A stretch of DNA of 64,000 nt, taken from NCBI GenBank assembly GCA_963711595.1, contig CAVQER010000007.1, forward strand, positions 802,360-866,359, read 5' to 3'. A program made the translations under genes and the position numbers. The DNA comes from JAUSIF01 sp963711595 (GTDB taxonomy: Bacteria > Pseudomonadota > Alphaproteobacteria > Rhizobiales > Xanthobacteraceae). Below, piece after piece: positions 8,626 through 17,588 of the stretch. The notes beneath the pieces are model-generated. The model was given only the letters and a program-made list of their open reading frames with translations. It was not told the DNA's origin and did no database searches. How positions within the stretch are numbered: position 1 is the first letter of the stretch; the number at the start of each line of letters is the position of its first letter.

Positions 8626-9405
8626 CTACTCCTTCTTGCCTTTCTCCGGCTTGGCATCGGGCGCGGGAGCAGAGCCCTTCGCGGGAGCCGCACCTTCGAC
8701 GGGTGCCGCACCTTCGACGGGGGCCGGCGCACCTTCGACGCCTTCGAGACCCGGAACGATCCCCGCTTCGGCCGCAGCGGCCGCCGCGGCAGCAGCTTCG
8801 GCTTCCGCCTTCTGCTTTGCGAGCTGCTCTTCGATGTAGCCCGAGGAAGAGACGATGGTTGCCACGGTGAAATCACGGTCGCGAATGACCGGGCGAATGC
8901 CTTCGGGCAACGCAATCTTCGAGATGTGCAGCGAGTAGCCGATTTCGAGGCCGGTGAGATCGGCTGTGATTGTCTCGGGAATCGACTCGGCCGGGCAGTA
9001 GAATTCCACGGTATGGCGCACGATGTTGAGCGTGCCGCCACGCTTGATGCCGGGCGAGGCGTCCTGATTCACGAAGCGCACGGGGACGTGCACGCGAACG
9101 ACGGAGCCAACGCCTAGGCGCTGGAAGTCGACGTGGATCGGCCGGTCCTTCACCGGATCGAGCTGATAGGCGCGCGGGATCACGCGATGCTTTTCGCCGC
9201 CGACGTCGATCTCATAGACGGTGGTCAGAAAGTGGCCGGCATAGATCCGGCGGGTGATTTCTGCCGCGTCCAATGAAATCGGGAGCGGGGGTTTCTTTTC
9301 GCCGTAGATCACGCCCGGCACGCGGCCGGTGCGACGAGTTGCGCGGGCGGCCCCCTTGCCGACCTCCGGGCGCGCAGTCGCCTTCATCTCTTGAGCAGTT
9401 GCCAT
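8626..9405 (-). CDS. rplY: 50S ribosomal protein L25 / general stress protein Ctc
   Basis: 5S rRNA-binding protein of the large subunit, in the long Ctc form (259 residues). The L25 core covers residues 1-95 (RTGRVPGVIYG, then the RAYQLDPVKDRPIHVDF segment), followed by the TL5 C-terminal beta domain and a low-complexity tail rich in Ala, Pro and Gly with repeated APVEG/AAPVEG units ending in a KPEKGKKE basic patch. ATG 9405 is chosen over a frame open to 9495 because MATAQEMKATARPEVGKG is the family N-terminus. Confidence 0.95.
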   Translation of the reverse strand: MATAQEMKATARPEVGKGAARATRRTGRVPGVIYGEKKPPLPISLDAAEITRRIYAGHFLTTVYEIDVGGEKHRVIPRAYQLDPVKDRPIHVDFQRLGVGSVVRVHVPVRFVNQDASPGIKRGGTLNIVRHTVEFYCPAESIPETITADLTGLEIGYSLHISKIALPEGIRPVIRDRDFTVATIVSSSGYIEEQLAKQKAEAEAAAAAAAAAEAGIVPGLEGVEGAPAPVEGAAPVEGAAPAKGSAPAPDAKPEKGKKE

Positions 9406-9519
9406 TGCAGGATTCCCTTGATGGCCGCGGCGCGCCTCCAGGGGTGCGGAAGGCCGCGGGCGCGTTTCTATAGCCGCTGCGCTGAGCCGAGGCAAATGCC
9501 GAGGCAGGCGAGGTTGCGG

Positions 9520-10347
9520 CTATTTCCCTCGCTTTTTCCGTCCCTTAACGCGCTCCTTGGGACCAAGGCGTCCGCCGCGGAGTGAAGCGAGCTCCGAGCG
9601 CAGCTTTGCGATTTTTTCCTCGAACGGACGTACGGACGCGGCATGTGTCAGTCGGTCGGCAATGCCGGGTGGAAAAAAGAAATGACGGGCGAGGTCCTTG
9701 TGTTCCTCAGCGACGAAAAAGGCGTTCAAACCGTCCCGGTAGGCGAGGAGATAGGAACGTGGCTCGAGGAGCTTTACATAGTCCGCGGTGCGATCGGGCA
9801 CGTCGAAGAAGCGGTCGACCATGTTCACGGTCACCGGAAGACGGGATTCAGCGAGGATCACCTTCGGCCGGTGCCGGGTGAGCTCGGTGCCAACGAGCAC
9901 AGCGAGTTCCGCGCCTTCGACGTCCACGCTGAGGAAGTCGATCGGCTTTCCGCGAGCGTGCTCGTCCAGCACGGAAGCGAGCCGCCGCATCGGGGTCTTG
10001 TATTCGATGACCTTCAACCCATCCCGCCGGTGCTGGGCGGCAATCTCCGAGTCGGTCGTGGAATAGCCGTGCCACTTGCCGATCTCATAGAAGGTGATCG
10101 TGCCGTCCTGATCTCCGGCGGCAAGGTGCAAGTTGAGATCGCGCGGGCGGCGTTTCTTCAGGCGCGCGAAATTCGACGCAAGCGGCTCGATGTTGATCCC
10201 GCTCCAGCCGCGCTCATAGAAGACGCGCGTGACGCTATCGATGTCCGGGTCATTGGCGCCGACATCGACGTAAAATCCGCTCGGCCCCGGAAAGCAGCGG
10301 GCGAGCATCACATCCTCGAAATTCTGCGCGTAGCTCGTTATCGCCAT
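9520..10347 (-). CDS. FkbM-family SAM-dependent methyltransferase
   Basis: 275 residues. The FkbM pattern is plain: YAQNFEDVML at residues 5-14, GFYVDVGANDPDIDSVTRVFYERGW (SAM-binding motif I, about 24-48), and DFLSVDVEGAELAVL (motif with VDVEG). FkbM enzymes O-methylate sugars, polyketides or small acids, often in surface glycan or lipid synthesis; the substrate here is unknown. The C-terminus is strongly basic (GGRLGPKERVKGRKKRGK). It is encoded singly between rplY and an exported hypothetical protein. Confidence 0.88.
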   Translation of the reverse strand: MAITSYAQNFEDVMLARCFPGPSGFYVDVGANDPDIDSVTRVFYERGWSGINIEPLASNFARLKKRRPRDLNLHLAAGDQDGTITFYEIGKWHGYSTTDSEIAAQHRRDGLKVIEYKTPMRRLASVLDEHARGKPIDFLSVDVEGAELAVLVGTELTRHRPKVILAESRLPVTVNMVDRFFDVPDRTADYVKLLEPRSYLLAYRDGLNAFFVAEEHKDLARHFFFPPGIADRLTHAASVRPFEEKIAKLRSELASLRGGRLGPKERVKGRKKRGK

Positions 10348-10407
10348 GATCCAATCCGATCCGAGAACGTCGGCGAGGATAGATGGCGAACCGGCGGTTG
10401 CGAAGGA

Positions 10408-11112
10408 TCAAAACTTGCGGGCGACGCCGCCGCGCACGGAAGTCGGTGCTTTCGTATCGGTCTGATGCGGCTGAAAGGTCTGCTCGGCGCCGACGAAAGC
10501 TTCGGCCGGGCCGAACCTCTGCCGGTACTCCAGGCGTGCCTTCTTCTCGTCGGACGGGGCCAATTCGACGCTGGCCGCAATTTTTCCCCCAGCCATCCAG
10601 TCTGGTAACAGGTAGGCGCTGCCGAACGTCGTCGAGTCCTGGGCCACCGGCGGTCCGCCATCAGTCATGCCGAAGCGCTGGCTGCCGAACACCTCCCACT
10701 GCCCCTCGGGCGTTCGCACCTGGCCCTTCACTTCGCCGCTGCCGCCGGCCGCTCCTCCGAGCATGCGCGGGTCGGGCATCTGCGGAATGATGGAAGTCAC
10801 CTGCCGGTTGGTCTTCATATTGGATCCGACCTCGTAGTGCAGCTGACCATCGGAATACTTCATACCTGCGGGTATCTGGCCGATTGTGTCCGGCGGCTGA
10901 ACTCCGGTTGGCAGGCGGTAGCTCGTCGCCATGGATTCCGGGGTAAACAGACTCGGCGCCCCGTCCGGGAACACACCTGCGATGGCTGACGGATCCGGAT
11001 TCGCGACGGCATCGATCGAGGAAAATTCATTGGCAGATTGCGCCGGTTCCGCCTGTGCAAGGGCAGAGGTGGCGAGCGCAAGCAGGAGGATGACGGGCAA
11101 GCCGTGGCGCAT
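10408..11112 (-). CDS. Exported hypothetical protein
   Basis: 234 residues. A clear signal peptide (MRHGLPVILLLALATSALAQA) ends near residue 20. The mature part is rich in Pro, Gly, Ala and Ser with no recognised domain; its last part (ARLEYRQRFGPAEAF to GGVARKF) alternates in a way that could form beta strands and ends in Phe, as many outer-membrane proteins do. That is only suggestive. No family recognised. Confidence 0.7.
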   Translation of the reverse strand: MRHGLPVILLLALATSALAQAEPAQSANEFSSIDAVANPDPSAIAGVFPDGAPSLFTPESMATSYRLPTGVQPPDTIGQIPAGMKYSDGQLHYEVGSNMKTNRQVTSIIPQMPDPRMLGGAAGGSGEVKGQVRTPEGQWEVFGSQRFGMTDGGPPVAQDSTTFGSAYLLPDWMAGGKIAASVELAPSDEKKARLEYRQRFGPAEAFVGAEQTFQPHQTDTKAPTSVRGGVARKF

Positions 11113-11210
11113 CTGTGAAGCCGCCTTTGCACCGATGTGGGCTGGTATGAGGCGTTTGACACTAAATCGTGGAGCGATGATGGCAAAAGGTTAACAGCGC
11201 CGCGCGGCGA

Positions 11211-12263
11211 TCATGTTCCGCGCGCAATTCCCACGAATTTTTCCAGATCGGCGTCGGTGGTCGCGAACGAAGTGACGAGGCGCACGAGCTTGTCACCGTG
11301 TGCCGCAGCGGTGTCCGCAGGCAGAAAATCGCTCGACCACGATCCATAGGTCGCGCCGGCAGCTCGCAAGCGAGCATCGACTGTCGAGGGCAAGACGACA
11401 AAGACTTCATTGGCTTCCACGGGCCAGACGGACCGCAGCCCGGCTTCCGGCAGTCGCTTGGCGAGCCGCGCGGCAGCGGCGTTCGAATGGCGTGCCAGCT
11501 TCAGCCAAAGTCCGTCGTGCAAGAAGGCGTCGAACTGCGCTGCCATGAAACGCTGTTTCGAGATGAGCTGCCCCGCACGCTTGCGTCGCGACGGCATGCC
11601 TTCGGCACGTTTCGGATCGAAGAACACGACTGCCTCGGCTTCAAGTGCGCCACACTTGGTCGCACCGAAAGAAAGGACGTCGACGCCGGCCTTCCACGTC
11701 GCCTCGGCCGGCGTACATCCGAGCGCCGCGATCGCGTTCCCGAGCCGTGCCCCGTCCAAGTGCACTAGGAGGCCGCCTTTGTGCGCGACTTCGGCGAGCG
11801 CTCGAACCTGGTCGGTACGATAGACGGTGCCCAGTTCGGTCGATTGGCTCAGCGAAAGCACGCCCGGGATCACGCTATGCGGCACGCCGCGGCCTTTCCC
11901 GAGCGCAACTTTGACCGTGTCGGGTGCAAGCTTGCCGTTCGCGCCCGGCAACAATGCGAGCTTCAAACCACCGCCATAGAATTCCGGTGCGCCTGCCTCG
12001 TCGGTGGCCAGGTGCGCCTCGGCAAAGCAAAGCACGGAACTCCAGGGTTGAGAGCAATGCGCGACGGCAAGCGCATTTGCGGCCGTCCCGGTCGCAACGA
12101 GGAACATCGCGACATCGCGCTCAAACACCTCTGACATGCGGCGTTCGAGTGCACGCGTCCACTGATCGTTGCCATAGGCGAGAGCAAAGCCCTCGTTGGC
12201 CCGTTCTATTGCGGCAAGGATTTCCGGAACGATGGGAGCGGCGTTGTCGCTGGCGAAATTCAT
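11211..12263 (-). CDS. Low-specificity threonine aldolase / beta-eliminating lyase family protein
   Basis: PLP enzyme of fold type I, 350 residues. The opening FASDNAAPIVPEILAAI resembles L-threonine aldolases (FxSDNxxGxxPEI). The PLP lysine is in SFGATKCGAL near residue 203, preceded by the HLDGARLGNA segment holding the cofactor Asp. The family cleaves threonine or allo-threonine to glycine and acetaldehyde, though relatives act on other beta-hydroxy amino acids. It ends 98 bases past an exported-protein gene and starts 33 bases after prs on the same strand. Confidence 0.88.
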   Translation of the reverse strand: MNFASDNAAPIVPEILAAIERANEGFALAYGNDQWTRALERRMSEVFERDVAMFLVATGTAANALAVAHCSQPWSSVLCFAEAHLATDEAGAPEFYGGGLKLALLPGANGKLAPDTVKVALGKGRGVPHSVIPGVLSLSQSTELGTVYRTDQVRALAEVAHKGGLLVHLDGARLGNAIAALGCTPAEATWKAGVDVLSFGATKCGALEAEAVVFFDPKRAEGMPSRRKRAGQLISKQRFMAAQFDAFLHDGLWLKLARHSNAAAARLAKRLPEAGLRSVWPVEANEVFVVLPSTVDARLRAAGATYGSWSSDFLPADTAAAHGDKLVRLVTSFATTDADLEKFVGIARGT

Positions 12264-12295
12264 GCGGGAACCAAACTAACGCTGCTTCGCCGACG

Positions 12296-13252
12296 TCAGT
12301 CGAACAGGCTGGAGACGCTTTCTTCCGTTGCGGTGCGGCCGATGGCTTCACCCATCAGGCTCGCGATCGAGAGCACGCGAATATTGCGAGCGACGCGGAC
12401 GGCCTCCGTCGGCAGGATCGAGTCGGTGATCACCAATTCCTTGAGCTTGGAAGCTGTGATACGCGCGACGGCGCCGCCGGACAGAACGCCATGAGTGATG
12501 TACGCGAAGACGTCCTTTGCTCCCTTTTCGAGCAAGGCGTCCGCTGCGTTCACCAGCGTGCCGCCGGAATCGACGATGTCGTCGACGAGCAGACATGTCT
12601 GGCCGCCGACCTCGCCGATCACGTTCATCACTTCGGACTCATTCGGACGCTCGCGGCGTTTGTCGATGATGGCGAGCGGGGCGTCGATGCGTTTGGCAAG
12701 ACCACGCGCGCGGGTGACGCCGCCGACGTCGGGGGACACCACCGTCAGGGTCTTGAGGTCGAAGCGCTCCTTGATGTCGCGCACCATGAGCGGCGATGCG
12801 TAGAGGTTGTCGGTGGGGATGTCGAAGAAGCCCTGAATCTGACCTGCATGCAGGTCGATCGTCAGCACACGGTTCGCACCGGCGTGCGAAATAAGGTTCG
12901 CGACGAGTTTCGCCGATATCGGCGTGCGCGGCCCCACCTTACGGTCCTGCCGGGCGTAGCCGAAGTACGGCATCACTGCCGTAATGCGGCGCGCCGATGC
13001 GCGACGGAGCGCGTCGGTGATGATCAGAAGTTCCATCAAGTGATCGTTCGCGGGAAACGAGGTCGACTGGATCACGAATACGTCTTGGCCCCGGACGTTC
13101 TCTTCGATCTCGACGAACACCTCCATGTCGGCGAAGCGCCGCACGACCGCCTTCGTCAGCGGCGTCTCGAGATAGGATCCGATCGCTTCGGCGAGCGGCC
13201 GGTTCGAGTTTCCCGCAACGAGTTTGATGGAGCCGTTGTTGCGCGTCCGCAT
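12296..13252 (-). CDS. prs: Ribose-phosphate pyrophosphokinase
   Basis: Makes PRPP from ribose 5-phosphate and ATP for nucleotide, His and Trp synthesis. 318 residues from ATG 13252, nine bases after a GGGGGAC site; a GTG two codons earlier is also possible but too close to that site. Hallmarks: GNSNRPLAEAI, FADMEVFVEIEENVRG, YFGYARQDRK flexible-loop region, HAGQIQGFFDIP, and the PRPP loop LLVDDIVDSGGT. Assignment is secure. It lies upstream of the aldolase gene. Confidence 0.97.
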   Translation of the reverse strand: MRTRNNGSIKLVAGNSNRPLAEAIGSYLETPLTKAVVRRFADMEVFVEIEENVRGQDVFVIQSTSFPANDHLMELLIITDALRRASARRITAVMPYFGYARQDRKVGPRTPISAKLVANLISHAGANRVLTIDLHAGQIQGFFDIPTDNLYASPLMVRDIKERFDLKTLTVVSPDVGGVTRARGLAKRIDAPLAIIDKRRERPNESEVMNVIGEVGGQTCLLVDDIVDSGGTLVNAADALLEKGAKDVFAYITHGVLSGGAVARITASKLKELVITDSILPTEAVRVARNIRVLSIASLMGEAIGRTATEESVSSLFD

Positions 13253-13374
13253 GGACACTTGTCCCCCGACGGCTGCCCGCCGTCACTTGGAGGCATGTCA
13301 GTAGCGGCGCCGTCAGGCGCTGTAAATACGAAGAAATGGCGGCCCCACGCCTTTTCGTGGGCCATCGTCCGCGA

Positions 13375-13408
13375 CAAAAAAGAGCCCCGACCCTCGCCCG
13401 GCCGGGGC
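13375..13408 (-). terminator. Rho-independent terminator after the peroxiredoxin gene
   Basis: Read on the minus strand: a 9-base-pair GC stem (GCCCCGGCC pairing with GGTCGGGGC through one G-U pair), a 7-base loop, then TCTTTTTT. It follows the stop of the 1-Cys peroxiredoxin gene by about 20 bases. Confidence 0.8.
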
Positions 13409-13430
13409 GGCACCGGGAGGTGCAGTCTCC

Positions 13431-14093
13431 TTAGCCGCGCGGCTGGGGCACGATGCGTATGTAGGGCTTCGGCGATTTCCAGCCTTGCGGATAGCTCTTC
13501 TTCGCGTCCTCGTCCGACACCGACCCGGCAATGATCACGTCATCGCCGTGCTTCCAGTTCACGGGCGTCGCGACCTTGTGCTTCGCAGTGAGCTGGAGTG
13601 AGTCGATCACCCGCAGCACCTCGTCGAAGTTTCGGCCGGTCGTCATCGGGTAGACGAGGATCAGCTTGATCTTTTTGTCGGGGCCGATGACGAACACGTT
13701 GCGGACGGTCTGGTTGTCTGCAGCCGTTCGCTTGGATGCATCTTCATTCGCCCCGGCCGGCAGCATCCCCCAGTGCCTGGCGATCGACAGATCCGGGTCA
13801 CCGATCATCGGATAGTTCGGCGCGAAGCCCTGGGTCTCCTTGATGTCGGTCGCCCATTTCGAATGGTTTTCGACCGGATCCACCGACAGGCCGATGATCT
13901 TGACGTTGCGCTTGTCAAACTCGGATTTGATCCGCGCCATGTAGCCGAGTTCGGTCGTACAGACGGGCGTGAAGTCTTTGGGGTGCGAGAACAACACAGC
14001 CCAGCCTTCGCCGATCCAATCATGAAACTTGATTTTGCCTTCGGTGGTTTGCGCCTCGAAGTCCGGCGCGCTGTCGCCCAAGCTGAGAGCCAT
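13431..14093 (-). CDS. 1-Cys peroxiredoxin (Prx6 type)
   Basis: Reduces hydrogen and organic peroxides. 220 residues from ATG 14093. The peroxidatic Cys is Cys45 in FTPVCTTELG; no other cysteine occurs, so it must be resolved by an external thiol, as in the Prx6 class. The long C-terminal dimerisation part (WKHGDDVIIAGSVSDEDAKK, PQGWKSPKPYIRIVPQP) is typical. It is 64 bases downstream of an exported rhodanese on the same strand and ends in a strong terminator. Confidence 0.95.
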   Translation of the reverse strand: MALSLGDSAPDFEAQTTEGKIKFHDWIGEGWAVLFSHPKDFTPVCTTELGYMARIKSEFDKRNVKIIGLSVDPVENHSKWATDIKETQGFAPNYPMIGDPDLSIARHWGMLPAGANEDASKRTAADNQTVRNVFVIGPDKKIKLILVYPMTTGRNFDEVLRVIDSLQLTAKHKVATPVNWKHGDDVIIAGSVSDEDAKKSYPQGWKSPKPYIRIVPQPRG

Positions 14094-14157
14094 CTTCGTA
14101 TTCCTGTGTTGCTGGCGGGCCGCGCTGAAAAAAGCACGACCCGCGCTGATACGGGAA

Positions 14158-15081
14158 TCACTTGCCTTGCCAGACCGTGCCCGACACGTTGGTGACCGGT
14201 ACACCGACGGCGTTGCCGTACTCGGTCCAGGAACCGTCGTAGTTCTTCACGCTGTATCCAAGGATCTTTGCCAGCGCGAACCAGGTGTGGCTCGAGCGTT
14301 CGCCGATGCGGCAGTAGGTGATGATCGGCTGCTTCCCGTCGACGCCGACGTCGGCATAGATTTTCTGCAGCTGATCCTTCGGAAGGAATTTTCCAGTCGC
14401 CGGGTCGACGGCTCGGCCCCACGGCACATTCTTTGCGCCGGGAACGTGACCGGCGCGGATGGAAAGTTCCTTCGATCCCTCTGGGGCGAACAGCTTGCCC
14501 GAGAACTCATCCGGACCGCGGATATCGAGGATCGCAGCCTTCGTCTTCCCATCGACGACCGCGAGGACGTCGCCGAGACGCGCGCGAAGTTCGGACTTCG
14601 CGGCTGGCAAGGCCAGCGTTGTTTTCGTGTAGCTCGGTGCCTTGCTGTCGAGTGGCAGGCCCTTGGCCTCCCAGTACTTGCGACCGCCGTCGAGCAGCTT
14701 CGCGTCCACGCCGTACATCGCGAATACCCAGGCTCCCCAGGCGGCAAACCAGTTGTTGTTGTCGCCGTAGAGGACGACGGTGGTGTCCTTGGTGACGCCT
14801 GCGTTCTCGAGCATCGCCTTGAAGTTTTCGCGACTGGCGATGTCGCGCTTGACGGGATCCACCAGTTCCGAATGCCAGCGGATGTTCACGGCACCCGGTA
14901 CATGCCCGCGCTCGTAGACGCCCGGATCGACGCTCACCTCAAACACACGCAATTTCGGATCATTCAGATTCGCCGCGAGCCACTCCGCGTCCACTAGCGG
15001 CCCTTGCTGTGCGCCGGCGGCAGTGGATAGCCCGGCAATCGCCGCAACTGCGAACCCACGCACAAAAGATGCGATTGTCAT
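14158..15081 (-). CDS. Exported sulfurtransferase (rhodanese, SseA-like)
   Basis: 307 residues with two rhodanese domains. ATG 15081 follows a CGGGAG site; residues 1-25 form a signal peptide (VRGFAVAAIAGLSTAAGAQQ), so it acts in the periplasm. The active-site loop in the second domain is TYCRIGERSSHT, with the catalytic Cys and a CRIGER pattern unlike the CGSGVTA of SseA. Donor (thiosulfate or mercaptopyruvate) is not determinable. It is divergent from a LysR regulator, and a dyad in the 113-base gap could serve both genes. Confidence 0.9.
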   Translation of the reverse strand: MTIASFVRGFAVAAIAGLSTAAGAQQGPLVDAEWLAANLNDPKLRVFEVSVDPGVYERGHVPGAVNIRWHSELVDPVKRDIASRENFKAMLENAGVTKDTTVVLYGDNNNWFAAWGAWVFAMYGVDAKLLDGGRKYWEAKGLPLDSKAPSYTKTTLALPAAKSELRARLGDVLAVVDGKTKAAILDIRGPDEFSGKLFAPEGSKELSIRAGHVPGAKNVPWGRAVDPATGKFLPKDQLQKIYADVGVDGKQPIITYCRIGERSSHTWFALAKILGYSVKNYDGSWTEYGNAVGVPVTNVSGTVWQGK

Positions 15082-15168
15082 CGCCAATCTCCCGATGAAA
15101 GTAACTGTGCGGCGCACGTTTGCCGCGCCCGGTTACCCACGTCCAATGCATATTTTGTCTGGACTTCG

Positions 15169-15183
15169 ATGCCGGTTCGGCAT
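15169..15183. promoter_or_regulatory. Candidate LysR-family binding site (T-N11-A dyad)
   Basis: ATGCCG-GTT-CGGCAT is a perfect 6-base inverted repeat around 3 bases and fits the LysR-type T-N11-A pattern (T170 to A182). It lies 11 bases before the LysR start codon and in the gap shared with the divergent rhodanese gene, the usual place for autoregulation. No binding data. Confidence 0.5.
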
Positions 15184-15194
15184 AGGTGAAATTT

Positions 15195-16142
15195 ATGGAT
15201 ATCCGCAGATTGAAGACATTTGTGACGGTTGCCGACCACGGCACCGTCTCCAAGGCCGCGAGCCTGTTGAACACGACGCAGCCCGCGTTGTCGCGGCAGA
15301 TCAGCAGTCTCGAGCAGGAGCTCGGCTTCAAACTATTCGGCCGCGTAGGCCGGCGCCTCGTACTCACCACGCACGGCCAGCAGATGGTCGCGGATTGCCG
15401 CAACGTGCTCAATCGCGTGGGCGCGCTCGCAGAACAGGCCCGGGCGCTACGTCAGGGCGAAATCAAGTTGATGCGGATCGTGGCTTCGTCCCTCACGATC
15501 GAGAACCTCTTTCCCTCGCTGCTGAATGACAACTGTGAGTGCGGACCGGGCATAAAGGTGAAACTGATCGAGGCGCATGCCCGCGAGCATCTTGGGATGT
15601 TGGAGCGGGGTGAGACGGATCTGTCGATCAACGTCGTCAACGATCTGCGAGTCGACGACGATCTCTTCGGCACCTACCTGCTGCCGCAGTTCCACGTGAT
15701 AGCGGCATGCGCGCGAGCGTACGACATGGAAGGGAGCGAAACCATCGACGTCCGAAGAGTCGCACGGCATCCTCTGCTGCTGCTGAGCAAAGACATTGCA
15801 ACGCGAGCGATCTTCGATTCGGCGTGCCGTCTCGCAAACGTGCGGCCGAACGCAGTGCTCGAAAGCACGGCAGCGCATGGTTTGCTCGCCATGGCGGAAA
15901 CCGGGCAGGGGGTGGCGATCGTTCCTTCCATCCTGCAGACTGAACGGTGGGCAGTCCGCACGATGCGGGTCACTCATCGGCGGCAACCACTCCGAATCTC
16001 GCTCGCGCTTTTGTGGGACCGGCGGCGAATGGGAGCTTCCTCCGCCGAGCATTGCGGCGAGGTTCTCGCCGAGCATATTCGCAAGACATTCCCGCACGGT
16101 GCTCCGTTGCGCCGATCCAACGGATCTCGCAAGCCGGACTAG
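15195..16142 (+). CDS. LysR-family transcriptional regulator
   Basis: 315 residues. The first 65 residues are the winged helix-turn-helix: DIRRLKTFVTVADHGTVSKAASLLNTTQPALSRQI is classic LysR, followed by LGFKLFGRVGRRLVLT. The remaining part is the co-inducer-binding domain. ATG 15195 is preferred to the GTG at 15186 because AGGTGA sits at proper distance. Divergent from the rhodanese; likely target is that gene and itself. Its stop shares two bases with the convergent lipoprotein gene. Effector unknown. Confidence 0.92.
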   Translation: MDIRRLKTFVTVADHGTVSKAASLLNTTQPALSRQISSLEQELGFKLFGRVGRRLVLTTHGQQMVADCRNVLNRVGALAEQARALRQGEIKLMRIVASSLTIENLFPSLLNDNCECGPGIKVKLIEAHAREHLGMLERGETDLSINVVNDLRVDDDLFGTYLLPQFHVIAACARAYDMEGSETIDVRRVARHPLLLLSKDIATRAIFDSACRLANVRPNAVLESTAAHGLLAMAETGQGVAIVPSILQTERWAVRTMRVTHRRQPLRISLALLWDRRRMGASSAEHCGEVLAEHIRKTFPHGAPLRRSNGSRKPD

Positions 16143-16693
16143 CGGTCGGCGGCGGTGAAGGCGATGGCGGGACCCGAGGGTGGCGGGGTGCTGTCAGGCG
16201 TAGGTGTCGGCAGCGGCCCAAGGCGGGCGACCAATTCGTCGAAACCTTTGGCCGCGATGCGGAGAAGCATGGCGTCGTCGCATTGCGCCCAGACATCATT
16301 GCGCGCGGGTCCGAGCGCCTCATGGCCGGCGACGCGGAACGCACGATTTTGGGAGGAGTCAAACACCTCCCAAACCCACGACAGGGTTGCCTGCTTCTTT
16401 TTCTTCTCGACGAGCGTCGCAAGATAGGCGCGCACGCGATAGGTCGCGGGACCGGTATGGGTTACGACCGGTAGCGAGCGGCGTTCGGCTTCAGCGGACA
16501 GCGCCGCCACGAGGCGGTCGAACACCGGCCGCGGAGGTCCGTCGACCGACTCGAACGCGATCGTGTGCGCGCCGGCGGTCGGGATCGAGCCGGTGACGGT
16601 TTGATCCCCGCTGGCACAGCTGGCGAGGGCCAGCGCGGCAATGGCGATCAACCCATGGCGGTTGGCACGGCCGAACACGCGCCGCAGCGACAT
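16139..16693 (-). CDS. Putative lipoprotein
   Basis: 184 residues from ATG 16693, behind a GGGGGAC site. The N-terminus (RHGLIAIAALALASC) has a hydrophobic stretch and lipobox ALASC, so Lgt, encoded upstream in this run, should lipidate the Cys. The mature region has no domain I recognise; it includes a KKKKQATLSWVWEVFDSSQNRAFRV-like segment (read in parts) and a Pro/Thr-rich C-terminal stretch. Last gene of the lgt-midA-pgeF-lipoprotein run; it overlaps the LysR stop tail-to-tail. Confidence 0.75.
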   Translation of the reverse strand: MSLRRVFGRANRHGLIAIAALALASCASGDQTVTGSIPTAGAHTIAFESVDGPPRPVFDRLVAALSAEAERRSLPVVTHTGPATYRVRAYLATLVEKKKKQATLSWVWEVFDSSQNRAFRVAGHEALGPARNDVWAQCDDAMLLRIAAKGFDELVARLGPLPTPTPDSTPPPSGPAIAFTAADR

Positions 16694-16793
16694 TTGACGT
16701 CCCCCGCCGGACGCGCCTGCGTGTCTCCCTGCGGAGCCGCGACGTCGCCGGTCACATTGTCGTAGTCGGAAAACGGCGTCTGGTCCAGCAACC

Positions 16794-17564
16794 TCAATCG
16801 ACCAGCGCAATCGCGGCGATCAGACGGCCGTAATCGGATTCTCCTCGATGGGTCGTGCGGCGATAGCTGAAGAAGCGCGCCTCATCTGAATAAGTATCGA
16901 GGCCCAGGTCGTCGATCGTTCCGACGCCGGCTCCCTTGAGCCGCGTCGCAATGAAACCGGGGAGGTCAAACAGCGCGTGACCGTCGCGCTTCGACGGCGC
17001 GAAGAAGCGCGCGTAGCGCTCATCGGCGTCTTGGAACCGCGCAACGAATTCAGGGCCGACTTCGTAGCTCTCCTGGCGGATGAGCGGACCGATCGCGGCA
17101 GCGATATTCCGGCGTGCTGCACCGAGCTCTTCCATCTTCGCGACCACTGCTTCCAGCACACCATCGAGTGCCCCGCGCCAGCCGGCGTGTGCCGCGCCGA
17201 CGACACCGGCATCCCCGTCCGCCAGCAGGATCGGTCCGCAGTCGGCGACGGTCACACCAATCGCAACGCGTGCGGCCTTCGTCGCGATCGCGTCGGCACG
17301 GGGAGCGTCGGCGTGCGCCCATGGCTTCGTGGCGATGACAGCGGTCGGCGAGTGAATCTGAAAAGCGGTGACAACGACGCCATCCGATGCATCCAGTGCC
17401 TCGGCCATGCGGCGCCGGTTCTCTCGCACGTGTGCTGCAACATCGCTCGACCCCTGGCCGCCATTGAGGCTTGCGTAGACACCCTCCGACACACCGCCGT
17501 CGCGCGTGAAGAATGCGTGCCGCACGCGGGGGAGGTCGGAAAGCCGTGATGAACGGATCAACAT
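16794..17564 (-). CDS. pgeF: Multicopper-type purine nucleoside phosphorylase YfiH/PgeF (laccase-domain, DUF152)
   Basis: 256 residues. The family metal ligands are visible: FQIHSP (His), VADCGP (Cys) and AAHAGWRG (His). Members were annotated as polyphenol oxidases or peptidoglycan editing factors and have been shown to act on purine nucleosides; which applies here is not decided by sequence. ATG 17564 begins with an internal HAFFTRDGGVSEG family signature at residues 16-28. It follows midA by 24 bases in the same direction. Confidence 0.92.
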   Translation of the reverse strand: MLIRSSRLSDLPRVRHAFFTRDGGVSEGVYASLNGGQGSSDVAAHVRENRRRMAEALDASDGVVVTAFQIHSPTAVIATKPWAHADAPRADAIATKAARVAIGVTVADCGPILLADGDAGVVGAAHAGWRGALDGVLEAVVAKMEELGAARRNIAAAIGPLIRQESYEVGPEFVARFQDADERYARFFAPSKRDGHALFDLPGFIATRLKGAGVGTIDDLGLDTYSDEARFFSYRRTTHRGESDYGRLIAAIALVD

Positions 17565-17588
17565 TGGCGGAAACTCAGCGTCGGCATG

